Assembly (NCBI GenBank): GCA_025062075.1
Contig: JANXBA010000023.1
Coordinates: forward strand, 1 to 35,173
DNA: 35,173 nt
Direction: 5' to 3'
Origin: Aquificaceae bacterium
GTDB taxonomy: Bacteria > Aquificota > Aquificia > Aquificales > Aquificaceae
Shown: positions 23,914 through 32,331 of the stretch, one piece after another
How the letters are laid out: every line of letters starts with the position of its first letter
Position numbering within the stretch: the first letter of the stretch is position 1
Made by a program: the position numbers and the translations under genes
The notes under the pieces: generated by a model
What the model saw: only the letters and a program-made list of their open reading frames with translations
Databases searched by the model: none
What the model was told of the DNA's origin: nothing

Positions 23914-25647
23914 CTAACCCAGCAGTTTTCTCTTCATCTCTACAAACTTCCTGATGCCGTGGATGTCTTGAGTGTTTAGCACCCGCTCGGGGGTTGCCCA
24001 GCCCCTTCTTGCCAAACCCACGCCCAGCTCCATGTAAGAGAGGTGCCTGACCGAGTGGGCGTCGGTCACCACGGCGATGGTCACACCCGCCTCCACGCAC
24101 TTTCTTATTCGCTCCGGCGAGAGGTCCGCCCGGGGGGTGTTTAGCTCCAAGGCGGTGCCCGTCTCCTTTGCCACTTGGATTACCTTGTCCATCTGGAGGG
24201 GATAGCCCTCCCGACTGCCGTAGGCCTTGCCGGTGGGATGTCCTATGAGGTTCACGTAGGGGCTCTCCATGGCTTTGAGTATCCTGTAGGTGTTGTCCTG
24301 GTTGAGCTTCATGTGGATTGAGGCCACCACGAAGTCAAACTCCTCCAAAAACCCCTCAGGCAGGTCTAAAGAGCCGTCGGGCAAGATGTCTACCTCGCAA
24401 CCTCTGAGTATGTAAAAGCCCAAGGGCTCGTATTGCTCTCTCAATCTCTCTATTAGCCTGAACTGCTCTCGGTAGCGGGCGGGGTCCAGTCCGTTGGCAA
24501 CCTTGGAAGACTGAGAGTGGTCTCCTATGACCATGTACTGGTAGCCCAGCTGGTAGCAGGCCTGCACCATCTCCTCCAAGCTGTTGGCCCCGTCGCTCCA
24601 GTTGGAGTGCATGTGAAAGTCTCCCTTTATGTCTTTCAGTTCCACCAGTCTGGGCAGAGCTCCTGCCATGGCCAGCTCTATCTCGCCAGCGTTTTCTCTG
24701 AGCTCGGGCGGTATCCACTCCATGCCCAGTAGGCGGTAGACCTCCTCCTCTTCCCTTCCGCCTATCCGCTCGCCCGTGTCCGCCCGGAAAAGGCCATACT
24801 CGCTCAGCTTTAGCCCGAGAGCTCTGGCCATGTCCCTTAGCCTTACGTTGTGCTCCTTTGAGCCGGTAAAGTACTGGAGGGCGGAGCCCCACTGCTCTGG
24901 CTCCACCGTTCTAAGGTCCACCTGCCTGCCCTCCTGCGTAAGCAGGCTAGACTTGGTCTCACCCCGCAGGAGCACCTCCTCGCAGGGAGACTTGACAAAG
25001 TGCTGGTGGAGTCTTTCCCAGTTTTCCCTTTTGGCGGACAGAAGGAGGTCTATGTCTCCCACGGTTTCTTTCCTCCTGCGCAGGCTACCTACCAGCTCTG
25101 CTCTCTCGTAGAGGTCTTTTAGGGGCTCAAAGTGCTTTAGAAGAGCTTTTCCTAAGTCGTAAGCCTGGATAAGGCTCATGCGTTTTTTGCTGTTTTCCCA
25201 GAGCTCAAGCCCTCGCATCAGCTTCTGAACCTTTTTGTCTCCCATGCCGGGCAAGAAGGCTATGCGCCCGCTTCTGACCGCCTGTATAAACTCTTCCTTG
25301 CTTCTTACTTTTAGCTTGTCGTAGGCAAGCCTCAGGGTTTTCACGCCAAGGCCGGGCACCTCAAGGAGCTCCATGAGCTCCTCCGGAACCTTTTCTTTTA
25401 GCTCTTCGTAGGCCTTTATCTTGCCCGTGCGGAGGTACTCCTCTATCTTCTCAAGGGTGGCCTCGCCGATGCCGTGCATCTGGCGGAGCTTACCACTCGC
25501 AAGGAGCTCCTGCAGGTCCTCCCCAAGCTGGGACAGGAGCTCCGCCACCCGCCGGTAGGCCCTCACCCGGTAGTGGTTCTCCCCCAAAAACTCCAACATG
25601 TCCGCCATTCTCTCAAAGAGGTGGGCAAGCTCTTTCTCCTTGTCCAT
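23914..25647 (-). CDS. polX: DNA polymerase X with C-terminal PHP domain
   Basis: A 577-residue repair polymerase/exonuclease of the bacterial PolX type. Helix-hairpin-helix DNA-binding segments cover residues 1-150 (MHGIGEATLEKI, VPGLGVKTL, LPGMGDKKV). The polymerase palm has D198/D200 in VGDIDLLL and D244 in QVDLRTV. The PHP metallo-domain begins near 340 with DFHMHSNWSDG (H345, H347) and includes later His and Asp motifs (GDHSQSS, IGHPTGK, VVTDAHS). It is divergent from the ABC permease, with only 16 nt between start codons. Confidence 0.94.
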   Translation of the reverse strand: MDKEKELAHLFERMADMLEFLGENHYRVRAYRRVAELLSQLGEDLQELLASGKLRQMHGIGEATLEKIEEYLRTGKIKAYEELKEKVPEELMELLEVPGLGVKTLRLAYDKLKVRSKEEFIQAVRSGRIAFLPGMGDKKVQKLMRGLELWENSKKRMSLIQAYDLGKALLKHFEPLKDLYERAELVGSLRRRKETVGDIDLLLSAKRENWERLHQHFVKSPCEEVLLRGETKSSLLTQEGRQVDLRTVEPEQWGSALQYFTGSKEHNVRLRDMARALGLKLSEYGLFRADTGERIGGREEEEVYRLLGMEWIPPELRENAGEIELAMAGALPRLVELKDIKGDFHMHSNWSDGANSLEEMVQACYQLGYQYMVIGDHSQSSKVANGLDPARYREQFRLIERLREQYEPLGFYILRGCEVDILPDGSLDLPEGFLEEFDFVVASIHMKLNQDNTYRILKAMESPYVNLIGHPTGKAYGSREGYPLQMDKVIQVAKETGTALELNTPRADLSPERIRKCVEAGVTIAVVTDAHSVRHLSYMELGVGLARRGWATPERVLNTQDIHGIRKFVEMKRKLLG

Positions 25648-25651
25648 ACAG

Positions 25652-25657
25652 TAGAAT
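25652..25657 (+). promoter_or_regulatory. -10 box of the ABC permease, start-codon proximal
   Basis: TAGAAT, 6 nt before the ATG at 25664, with no Shine-Dalgarno. The -35 would have to lie inside the first codons of the divergent polX. Confidence 0.35.
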
Positions 25658-25663
25658 TTATGG

Positions 25664-26479
25664 ATGGATATGCTTTTTTACTCCCTTTTTTGGGAGGGTC
25701 TTCTGTCCGCCCTCTTTATAGCCCTCTCCACCTCGCTGGTGGGGGTCTTCCTGCTCATTAAAAGGCTTGCCATGCTGGGGGCTGGGCTCTCTCACGCCGC
25801 CTTTGGGGGCGTTGCCCTGGCGGTGGTGCTCCAGTTAGAGCCCATGGTCTTTACCCTGTTCTACACGGTGCTCTTGGGCCTGCTTACGCAGTTTCTTACA
25901 GAGAAAAAGTCCCTACCTGCGGACACGGTGGTGGCCCTGTTCTTCTCGCTGGGGGGAGCTCTTGCAGTTCTGGTGCTGGGCATCACCGACAACTTGGGGG
26001 CAAATGTTTTTTCCTACCTTTTTGGGAGCATGCTTACCGCCACCGAGATGGACCTCCTGCTTGCCCTGAGTGTTTTCTCCCTTACGCTACTGTTTGTTAC
26101 GCTCAACTACAGAGCTCTTGTGCTCCTCTCCTTTAACGAGGAGCTGGGAAGGCTCAGAGGTGTGAGGGTGAGCCTGCTGAACTACCTGCTGGTGGCCCTG
26201 TCTTCTGCCAACGTAGTGCTCTCCATAAAGGCGGTAGGGCTGGTGCTGTCCGCCAGCTTTATCTCCATACCCGCCATGACCTCTCTGATGGTCTCTAACT
26301 CCCTTCTTCAGAGCTTGATTTTTTCTACCGCCTTTTCTCTGCTTTCCCTGCTCTTTGGGGTGCTTCTGTCTTTTCTTTTTAACCTACCGCCCAGCGGTGC
26401 GGTGGTAGGCTGTATGGTCTTGCTCTTTCTGCTGGTATCTTTGGGCAAGTTCATAAGAAGAAAGTTTTCAGGAGTTTAG
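25664..26479 (+). CDS. zinc/manganese-type ABC transporter permease (ABC-3 family)
   Basis: A 271-residue membrane protein with about eight hydrophobic segments. LLIKRLAMLGAGLSHAAFGGVALA near residue 30 is the coupling/signature region of ZnuB/MntB/TroC permeases, and ALVLLSFNEELGRLRGVRV and KAVGLVLSASFISIPAMTS follow as expected. It would work with a metal-binding protein and an ATPase, but neither is adjacent, so its partners are elsewhere. The start may also be at ATG 25670. Its last 29 nt overlap the convergent rnhC. Confidence 0.85.
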   Translation: MDMLFYSLFWEGLLSALFIALSTSLVGVFLLIKRLAMLGAGLSHAAFGGVALAVVLQLEPMVFTLFYTVLLGLLTQFLTEKKSLPADTVVALFFSLGGALAVLVLGITDNLGANVFSYLFGSMLTATEMDLLLALSVFSLTLLFVTLNYRALVLLSFNEELGRLRGVRVSLLNYLLVALSSANVVLSIKAVGLVLSASFISIPAMTSLMVSNSLLQSLIFSTAFSLLSLLFGVLLSFLFNLPPSGAVVGCMVLLFLLVSLGKFIRRKFSGV

Positions 26480-27230
26480 CGCTCTCCACGGGGTCTTTCC
26501 TGTGGAGCTCTCTGGCTAAGGTCATAACCTCCGGGGAGGAGCCCTTGGGTAGCTGACGCTTTTTGAGCCACTTTAAAAACTCTGCCCTGGCCAACACGCT
26601 GGCAACCGCCACGGGAAGCCTCTTCTCCCCGCCGGGCTCAAAGACCACCCAATCGCCGAAGGGGTTCTTGGAAGAGTAGGCATCCACGAAGAAGTCCGCA
26701 AAGGGGTGCTCAGCTCTGAGGGGCTCCAAGAGCTCTCCGTAGAGGCGGTCAAGCAGGCGGTTTAGGTTGCCCACCTGTCGGTGCATCGCGTTTAACTCCT
26801 GGGGCTCTACCACCTTGCAAGTGTGCTCGCCAAAGGAGCTGTAAAGGTCAGCCTTTCTGAGGACCTCTTCGTCTTTTATCCTCTTGCAGTCCTTTAGGTT
26901 GAGCTCTAACACCTTCGCGTAGTAGTCGGGTCTGAGAAGGGCACAGCACAGCACGAGAGGTCCAAAGACGTCCCCCTTGCCGGACTCGTCACAGCCCACC
27001 GAGCACCTCTGCGGCAGGCCCACCTTGGAAAGGAGAAAGTCCTTAAAAAGAGGGGCTCCCTTGCCCTGCAGCAGGAGCGTGCCAGAAGGGTAGAGAAGAA
27101 GGTGCACTCCTTCCTTGCTCACAGACCACTTGGTGCCGGGGACCTCCCTCTTGCGAAAGCCTACGGACAGGAGTTCCCGCAGTAGGGCTTCCTGAAGTTC
27201 CTCAGGCACTTTCAAAGTCAGACCGCTCAT
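26451..27230 (-). CDS. rnhC: ribonuclease HIII
   Basis: A 259-residue RNase H type 2 enzyme of the HIII class, which removes RNA from RNA/DNA hybrids. An N-terminal TBP-like substrate-binding domain (about 1-75) precedes the catalytic domain. The DE pair is in GCDESGKGDVFGPL, as in HIII enzymes (HII has DEAGRG); a further Asp is in NLKDCKRIKD and another in FFVDAYSSKN. TATTAT lies 6 nt before the ATG with no Shine-Dalgarno, another possible leaderless start. The promoter region is shared with dapL. Confidence 0.9.
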   Translation of the reverse strand: MSGLTLKVPEELQEALLRELLSVGFRKREVPGTKWSVSKEGVHLLLYPSGTLLLQGKGAPLFKDFLLSKVGLPQRCSVGCDESGKGDVFGPLVLCCALLRPDYYAKVLELNLKDCKRIKDEEVLRKADLYSSFGEHTCKVVEPQELNAMHRQVGNLNRLLDRLYGELLEPLRAEHPFADFFVDAYSSKNPFGDWVVFEPGGEKRLPVAVASVLARAEFLKWLKKRQLPKGSSPEVMTLARELHRKDPVESAKLLKTFFL

Positions 27231-27235
27231 GGAAT

Positions 27236-27260
27236 TATAATAGAGACATTCCTAAGGAGG
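27236..27260 (+). promoter_or_regulatory. -10 box and ribosome-binding site of dapL
   Basis: TATAAT (27236-27241) is followed by a leader of about 20 nt that includes AAGGAGG, with the ATG at 27268. This is the conventional, SD-led arrangement, in contrast to the divergent rnhC start that shares the same AT-rich core. Confidence 0.5.
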
Positions 27261-27267
27261 TGCGTGA

Positions 27268-28431
27268 ATGCTTGAGTACGCCCAGAGGATAAAAAGCCTG
27301 CCCCCCTACCTTTTTGCCCAGATTGACCAAAAAAAGAGGGAAAAACTGGCTCAGGGTGTGGACCTCATTGACTTGGGCGTGGGGGACCCTGACATACCCA
27401 CCCCCCAGCCGGTGGTGGAGGCTATGAAGAGGGCGGTGGAAAAGCCGGAGAACCACCGCTACCCTTCCTACGAGGGCATGCTCTCTTTCAGGGAGGCGGT
27501 GGCGGACTGGTACAAAAGGCGCTTCGGCGTTCAGTTAGACCCTGCCACCGAGGTGGTAACCTTGATAGGCTCCAAGGAGGGCATAGCTCACTTCCCGCTG
27601 GCCTTTGTAAACCCCGGGGACGTGGTACTGTGCCCAGACCCGGCTTACCCGGTCTACAAGATAGGCACGCTCTTTGCCGGCGGTGAGCCCTACTTTATCC
27701 CCTTGAAGGAGGAGAACGGTTTTCTGCCGGACTTTAGGAGCGTGCCCGAGGCGGTGCTCAGAAGGGCAAAAATCATCTGGGTCAACTACCCCAACAACCC
27801 CACCTCCGCCACCGCCGATGAGTCCTTCTACAGGGAGCTCCTCCAGTGGGCAAGAGAGAGAAATATCGTAGTAGCTTCAGACCTTGCCTACTCGGAGATA
27901 TACTTCGGAGACAGAAAGCCCCCTTCCATCCTGCAGATAGAGGGGGCCAAGGAAATAGCCATAGAGTTTCACTCCTTTTCCAAGACCTTTAACATGACGG
28001 GCTGGCGCTTGGGCATGGCGGTGGGCAACAAAAACCTCGTGGCAGGCCTTGGAAAGGTCAAGACCAACGTGGACTCAGGACAGTTCCAGGCGGTGCAGGA
28101 GGCGGGCATAACCGCCCTGAACCTGCCCGAGAGCGAGCTTGAAAAAATAAGAAGCACCTACAGGGAAAGAAGGGAGGCCATGGTGAGAGCTCTACAGGAG
28201 GTGGGTCTGGAGGTCTTCAGGTCGGAGGCCACCTTTTACCTTTGGGTAAAAGTGCCCAAGGGATACACCTCTGCGGAGTTTGTCTCTAAGCTCTTGGAAG
28301 AGTGCGGTATCGTATGCACGCCCGGCAACGGCTTTGGGGAGCACGGGGAGGGCTACTTTAGAATCTCCCTTACCGTGCCCACGCGCAGACTCTTGGAAGC
28401 AGTGGAAAGAATAAGAGGTCTGAAGCTATGA
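27268..28431 (+). CDS. dapL: LL-diaminopimelate aminotransferase
   Basis: A 387-residue fold-type I PLP enzyme. IDLGVGDPDIPTPQPVVEAM, YPSYEGMLSFREAVADWY and NYPNNPTSATA come in order, and the PLP lysine Lys239 sits in FHSFSKTFNMTGWRLG. This pattern matches DapL enzymes that convert tetrahydrodipicolinate directly to LL-diaminopimelate. With dapF in the same window it gives a two-step route to meso-diaminopimelate. It opens an operon: the next start overlaps its stop by 4 nt (ATGA). Aspartate aminotransferase is the alternative, but the motifs favour DapL. Confidence 0.88.
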   Translation: MLEYAQRIKSLPPYLFAQIDQKKREKLAQGVDLIDLGVGDPDIPTPQPVVEAMKRAVEKPENHRYPSYEGMLSFREAVADWYKRRFGVQLDPATEVVTLIGSKEGIAHFPLAFVNPGDVVLCPDPAYPVYKIGTLFAGGEPYFIPLKEENGFLPDFRSVPEAVLRRAKIIWVNYPNNPTSATADESFYRELLQWARERNIVVASDLAYSEIYFGDRKPPSILQIEGAKEIAIEFHSFSKTFNMTGWRLGMAVGNKNLVAGLGKVKTNVDSGQFQAVQEAGITALNLPESELEKIRSTYRERREAMVRALQEVGLEVFRSEATFYLWVKVPKGYTSAEFVSKLLEECGIVCTPGNGFGEHGEGYFRISLTVPTRRLLEAVERIRGLKL

Positions 28432-29930
28432 AGAGAGAGGTTTGGGCTTCAAGGGTAGGGCTTGTCTTTGCGGCGGCGGGCAACGCAGTGGGCCTTGGAA
28501 ACCTCCTCAGGTTCCCCTCCAAGGTGGCGCTCTACGGCGGTGGTGCCTTTATGTTGCCCTACTTCGTGGCCCTCTTCCTGCTAGGCATACCGCTGATGGT
28601 CTTGGAATGGGTAATGGGAAGGTATGCGGGGGCAAAAGGGCACGGCTCCATGACAGGCATAATGGGCTCTCTCTTTGACAACGCCCACTGGGCGAGGGTG
28701 TTGGGTTCTCTGGGCGTGGCCATACCTTTCCTAATAGCCTGCTACTACATCTACATAGAGTCCTGGACCTTGGGCTTTGCGGTGCTTTCCCTACTTGGTC
28801 AGATGCCAGAGCCAGTAGAGAGCCCAGACCCAAAGACCGCCATGGAGCCCTACGTGAAGTTTTTCAACGACTACACCGCTCCCTCAAAGCTGGCAATTTT
28901 CTTTCTCCTCGTGACCTTGGGGATAAACTGGCTGGTGCTCCAGAGGGGGGTGGTCAAGGGCATAGAGCTCACCGCCAAGTTTGGCATACCCGCACTGCTC
29001 CTCATGGGCATATTCCTGGGCGTGGTCTCCCTGTCCATAAGAGGAGGCAAAGGCTTAGAGGGGCTGCTTTACATATACACGCCGGACTTCAGCAAGGTGT
29101 GGGACCCGCAGGTGTGGCTGGAGGCCTCAGGTCAGATATTCTTTACCCTTTCTTTGGGCATGGGGGCCATAGCCACCTACGCCAGCTATGTGAAGGAGAA
29201 GGAGGACGTCCTTAAAGCAGGCCTGTGGACTGCGGGCATCAACGAGTTCGTGGAGGTGGTCATAGGGGCCTCCATCGCCATACCGGCCGCCTTTGCCATG
29301 TTTGGGGCCATGGCAGTGCCCGAGCTTGCCAAGGAGGGCATCTTTCGTCTGGGCTTTATGTCCATGCCGGCGGTCCTGATGGCCCTGCCCTTGGGCTGGC
29401 TTCTCTCTGCGGTGTGGTTTTTCCTGCTCTTTATTGCCGCCCTTACCTCTTCCCTTGCCCTGATGCAACCCTTGGTGTCTCTCTTTGAGGACGAGATGCG
29501 CTGGAGTCACTCTACTGCGGTCGGCGTGTCCATACTCATGTTAACTGCGGGAGCCCTGCTCTCCGCCTTTCTCCCCGGCTTTGTTGACGAGGTGGACTTC
29601 TGGGCTGGGACGCTCATGCTGGTCTTTTTTGCCCTTGTGGAGATAGTGGTCTTCGTGTGGGTCTTCGGCGTTCACAGGTTTCACCACGAGCTTACCAGAG
29701 ACGTGTTTCTCAAGGTGCCCAAGGGCGTAGTCTACTTCTTTGCGGTGGTCTCTCCCCTATTTCTGCTGGTGCTCCTCTACCAGTGGGGCGTGGTCAAGCT
29801 ACCCCAAGTGCTTGCCAACAAGGACGTTAACATAATACTTGCCAGACTCTTTGTTCTTGCTACGCTGGTGCTTATGGCCTTCTTTGCGGTAAAGAGCAGG
29901 AAAAGGTACCTCTCGGGACCGCACCTATGA
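28428..29930 (+). CDS. LeuT-like sodium:neurotransmitter-symporter-family transporter
   Basis: A 500-residue, twelve-segment transporter, strikingly like Aquifex aeolicus LeuT along its whole length. Segment 1 carries NAVGLGNLLRFP (the unwound Na/substrate region). Segment 6 is GQIFFTLSLGMGAI, where LeuT has Phe259 at the position of Met. INEFVEV keeps the Na1 Asn and the LeuT Glu290 equivalent that replaces chloride. Segment 8 keeps LTSS, with Leu where LeuT has Ile359. It therefore probably imports small hydrophobic amino acids with Na+, with a slightly altered pocket. It is coupled to dapL upstream and to the CBS/Cache gene downstream (ATGA overlaps). Confidence 0.93.
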   Translation: MKREVWASRVGLVFAAAGNAVGLGNLLRFPSKVALYGGGAFMLPYFVALFLLGIPLMVLEWVMGRYAGAKGHGSMTGIMGSLFDNAHWARVLGSLGVAIPFLIACYYIYIESWTLGFAVLSLLGQMPEPVESPDPKTAMEPYVKFFNDYTAPSKLAIFFLLVTLGINWLVLQRGVVKGIELTAKFGIPALLLMGIFLGVVSLSIRGGKGLEGLLYIYTPDFSKVWDPQVWLEASGQIFFTLSLGMGAIATYASYVKEKEDVLKAGLWTAGINEFVEVVIGASIAIPAAFAMFGAMAVPELAKEGIFRLGFMSMPAVLMALPLGWLLSAVWFFLLFIAALTSSLALMQPLVSLFEDEMRWSHSTAVGVSILMLTAGALLSAFLPGFVDEVDFWAGTLMLVFFALVEIVVFVWVFGVHRFHHELTRDVFLKVPKGVVYFFAVVSPLFLLVLLYQWGVVKLPQVLANKDVNIILARLFVLATLVLMAFFAVKSRKRYLSGPHL

Positions 29931-31207
29931 GGGACATAGAGCTCTCCCAGCTTGCTACCGGCGTGCCCAAAATTCACTTTGACCTGAGCGTGAGAGAAGC
30001 CCTGCGCTCCTTTGAGGAATACGGGCTTTACGAGTTTCTGGTGGTGGAGCGCAACCGCAAGCCCGTGGGCATAGTAAACAGGCTGGACCTCGTAAAGGCT
30101 CAGCACAAGGAGAGCCTCACGGTGGGAGACCTAGCCCGACCTCTGATGAAGCTAAGGACATGCTCGGTCAAAGACGAGGAACTCATATACCTGCTGGACT
30201 TTTTCAACGCGGAAAGGACCCCACTCCTTCTGGTGGACAGAAAGGGCGCTTACGTGGGAGTTCTCTTCTACCAAGTGATTCTCCACCACATAAGCCTCCT
30301 GAAGGAAACCGTCGTCCCCATATTCCAGAGACTTAGAGCTCTCTTAGGCCGTGAGCACTACTTTTATTGCTTCTACATGGGCGACCTTAAAGGTTTAGAG
30401 GCGTCCACGAGGCAGAGCCTCCAACGCATACTGTACGAGGGGGTAAAAAACGGCGTGCCCGGTGATGTGGGCATGTCCTATCAGGAGGGCGAGGTGTACG
30501 TTCTGTCCAAAAGCAGAGTTGACGAGGAGGAGATAAAGGAGCTCTACCGGGAGTTTCACAGGGAGTACACCCTGCTCTTTGGGGAGGCAAGACCTGTTTA
30601 CCTCTACGGCTACTGCTTTTCTCTGAAAGAGGTGCAGAACTTCGAGGAGTTCTTTAGCCTGAGCTCCGAGCTGAAAAAGAGGATGAAAGGCGTGCAGGAG
30701 GTCTCTTTCTTTATCTTCCACGGGGAGAAGACCTCGGTAGTGCTCTGCGAGTACGAAAGGCGTGAGCTCATACACCAGATAAAGCTGAAGATAAAAAGGG
30801 ACTTTGAAAAAATAGTGGAAGGCCTGAAGAGGATGGACAGGGACCTGTGGGAGGTAACCCTCTATGACCTTTTCAAGGCCTACCCCTACTTTGAACTGCT
30901 TTACATCATAGGGGAGAGCGGACTTCAAGTGTCCAACAACGTAGTAAACCCCAAGCTCGCTTACCCCGTCAAGGCGGGCAAGAAAGGAGCGGACAGGTCA
31001 GGAAAGGAGTACTTCAAGAAGGCCTCTCACGAGGATGTGTTCATATCCAACATATACATCTCCCAAGCCACGGAGGACTTCTGCATCACCGTGTCCAAAA
31101 GGTTTACCTACGGGAGCAAAACCTACGTGCTTGCGGGGGACATAAACTACAGAGAGATTCACACGCTGGTAAAAGCCTATGCGGAGACAGGCGAAGCTGA
31201 TAGGTAG
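29927..31207 (+). CDS. CBS-pair protein with degenerate GGDEF-like middle and C-terminal Cache/PDC-like domain
   Basis: A 426-residue soluble protein with no visible membrane segment. Two CBS motifs occupy about 5-118 (LSVREALRSFEEYG, then LVVERNRKPVGIVNRLDLVK; the second ends LLLVDRKGAYVGVLF). Residues 135-300 have the helix/strand rhythm of a GGDEF fold, but the signature reads SYQEGEVYVL, so it is likely catalytically dead. From about 315, LLYIIGESGLQVSNNVV, DRSGKEYFKKA and SNIYISQATEDFCITVSKRF are the pattern of PDC/Cache sensor domains. It probably senses a small ligand plus adenine nucleotides. It is coupled to the transporter and overlaps the deacetylase gene by 29 nt. Confidence 0.75.
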   Translation: MRDIELSQLATGVPKIHFDLSVREALRSFEEYGLYEFLVVERNRKPVGIVNRLDLVKAQHKESLTVGDLARPLMKLRTCSVKDEELIYLLDFFNAERTPLLLVDRKGAYVGVLFYQVILHHISLLKETVVPIFQRLRALLGREHYFYCFYMGDLKGLEASTRQSLQRILYEGVKNGVPGDVGMSYQEGEVYVLSKSRVDEEEIKELYREFHREYTLLFGEARPVYLYGYCFSLKEVQNFEEFFSLSSELKKRMKGVQEVSFFIFHGEKTSVVLCEYERRELIHQIKLKIKRDFEKIVEGLKRMDRDLWEVTLYDLFKAYPYFELLYIIGESGLQVSNNVVNPKLAYPVKAGKKGADRSGKEYFKKASHEDVFISNIYISQATEDFCITVSKRFTYGSKTYVLAGDINYREIHTLVKAYAETGEADR

Positions 31208-32312
31208 CTTCAAGTACAAAAGTCTAAGGTACGCCCCGAACCACCCCTTGAGGATACCCCGGGTCTCGCTCCTGCTGGAGCTCTTGCAGTCCTTGGGGCT
31301 GGTAGAAGACCGGGAGAGGGTAGAAAGCAGGGAGGCCCTGTGGGAAGAGCTCCTACTTTTTCACACTGAGGAGTACCTGAGGGCTTTGCGGGAGTGCGAA
31401 TCAAAGGGGCGCTTAAGCAGGGAGCAAAGAGAACTCTTTAACTTGGGCAACTACGAAAATCCTATATCTCCTGCCACTTGGAGAGGTTCTCTCTTGGCTA
31501 CTGGCTCTTCCCTGCAGGCAGTGGAGCTCTTTCAGGCTGGCTATGTCCCTTTTAACCCCGCCGGGGGCATGCACCACGCTTACCCCTCTAAGGCAAACGG
31601 CTTTTGCTTTATCAACGACCCGGGCATAGCCCTTCAGGAGCTCCTAAGAAGGGGCTACAGAAGGGTGCTTTACATAGACTTGGATGCGCACCACTGCGAC
31701 GGCGTGCAGGACTTTTTTTACGAGGAAGATAGGGTCTTCGTCCTGTCCCTGCACCAGTCTCCCGAGTACGCCTTTCCTTTCAGAAGAGGTTACCTGCAGG
31801 AGAGGGGCGAAGGCAGGGGCAAGGGCTACAACCTGAACCTACCTCTGCCGCCGGGCGTAGGAGACAGGGAGTTTCTCTATGTCTTAGAAAAAACCCTGCC
31901 TTTGGTGGCAGAGCTCTACAGACCTCAGGTCTATGTGCTACAGCTTGGCACGGACACGCTGCGGGAGGACTACCTTTCCAAGTTTGAGCTTTCCAACGAG
32001 GGTCTTCTCAGAGCCTTTGACTTAGTGAGGGAGGTCTTGGGAGAGGGGATATACTTGGGCGGAGGGGGGTACCATCCGGTAGCCTTGGCCAGGGCTTGGA
32101 GTCTTCTGTGGTGCAGGCTCAGCGGTAGAGAGGTGCCAAAGAGCCTAAACCCAGAGGCCAAAAAACTGCTCCTGTCAGTAGACTTTGAAGAGTTTGACGA
32201 GGAGGTGGACAGAGGCTACCTCTACGAGAGGCTTTTGGACCCTCTCAGGGAAGGAGACCTCCGGCCAGAGGTAAAAAAGGTGGTGCAGGAAGCCCTATCT
32301 TACTACTTGTGA
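31179..32312 (+). CDS. histone deacetylase-like protein (HDLP / AcuC family)
   Basis: A 377-residue zinc hydrolase aligning by eye from end to end with the Aquifex aeolicus HDLP of known structure (offset of one residue). The active site is complete: H132-H133 in AGGMHHA, zinc ligands D169 and H171 in YIDLDAHHCDG, D259 in LQLGTDT, and Tyr298 in GGGGYHP. It removes acyl groups from amines, but the natural substrate (protein, polyamine or acetoin-related) is not known. Its ATG lies inside the end of the CBS/Cache gene, so the two are translated together. It ends 19 nt before thiS. Confidence 0.93.
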   Translation: MRRQAKLIGSFKYKSLRYAPNHPLRIPRVSLLLELLQSLGLVEDRERVESREALWEELLLFHTEEYLRALRECESKGRLSREQRELFNLGNYENPISPATWRGSLLATGSSLQAVELFQAGYVPFNPAGGMHHAYPSKANGFCFINDPGIALQELLRRGYRRVLYIDLDAHHCDGVQDFFYEEDRVFVLSLHQSPEYAFPFRRGYLQERGEGRGKGYNLNLPLPPGVGDREFLYVLEKTLPLVAELYRPQVYVLQLGTDTLREDYLSKFELSNEGLLRAFDLVREVLGEGIYLGGGGYHPVALARAWSLLWCRLSGREVPKSLNPEAKKLLLSVDFEEFDEEVDRGYLYERLLDPLREGDLRPEVKKVVQEALSYYL

Positions 32313-32331
32313 CTTATATTTATTTAGGGCC

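Noticed and set aside
32313-32331. TPP riboswitch before thiS-thiG
   Set aside because: Only 19 nt separate the HDLP stop from thiS, far too short, and no thi-box sequence was seen upstream in the deacetylase gene.
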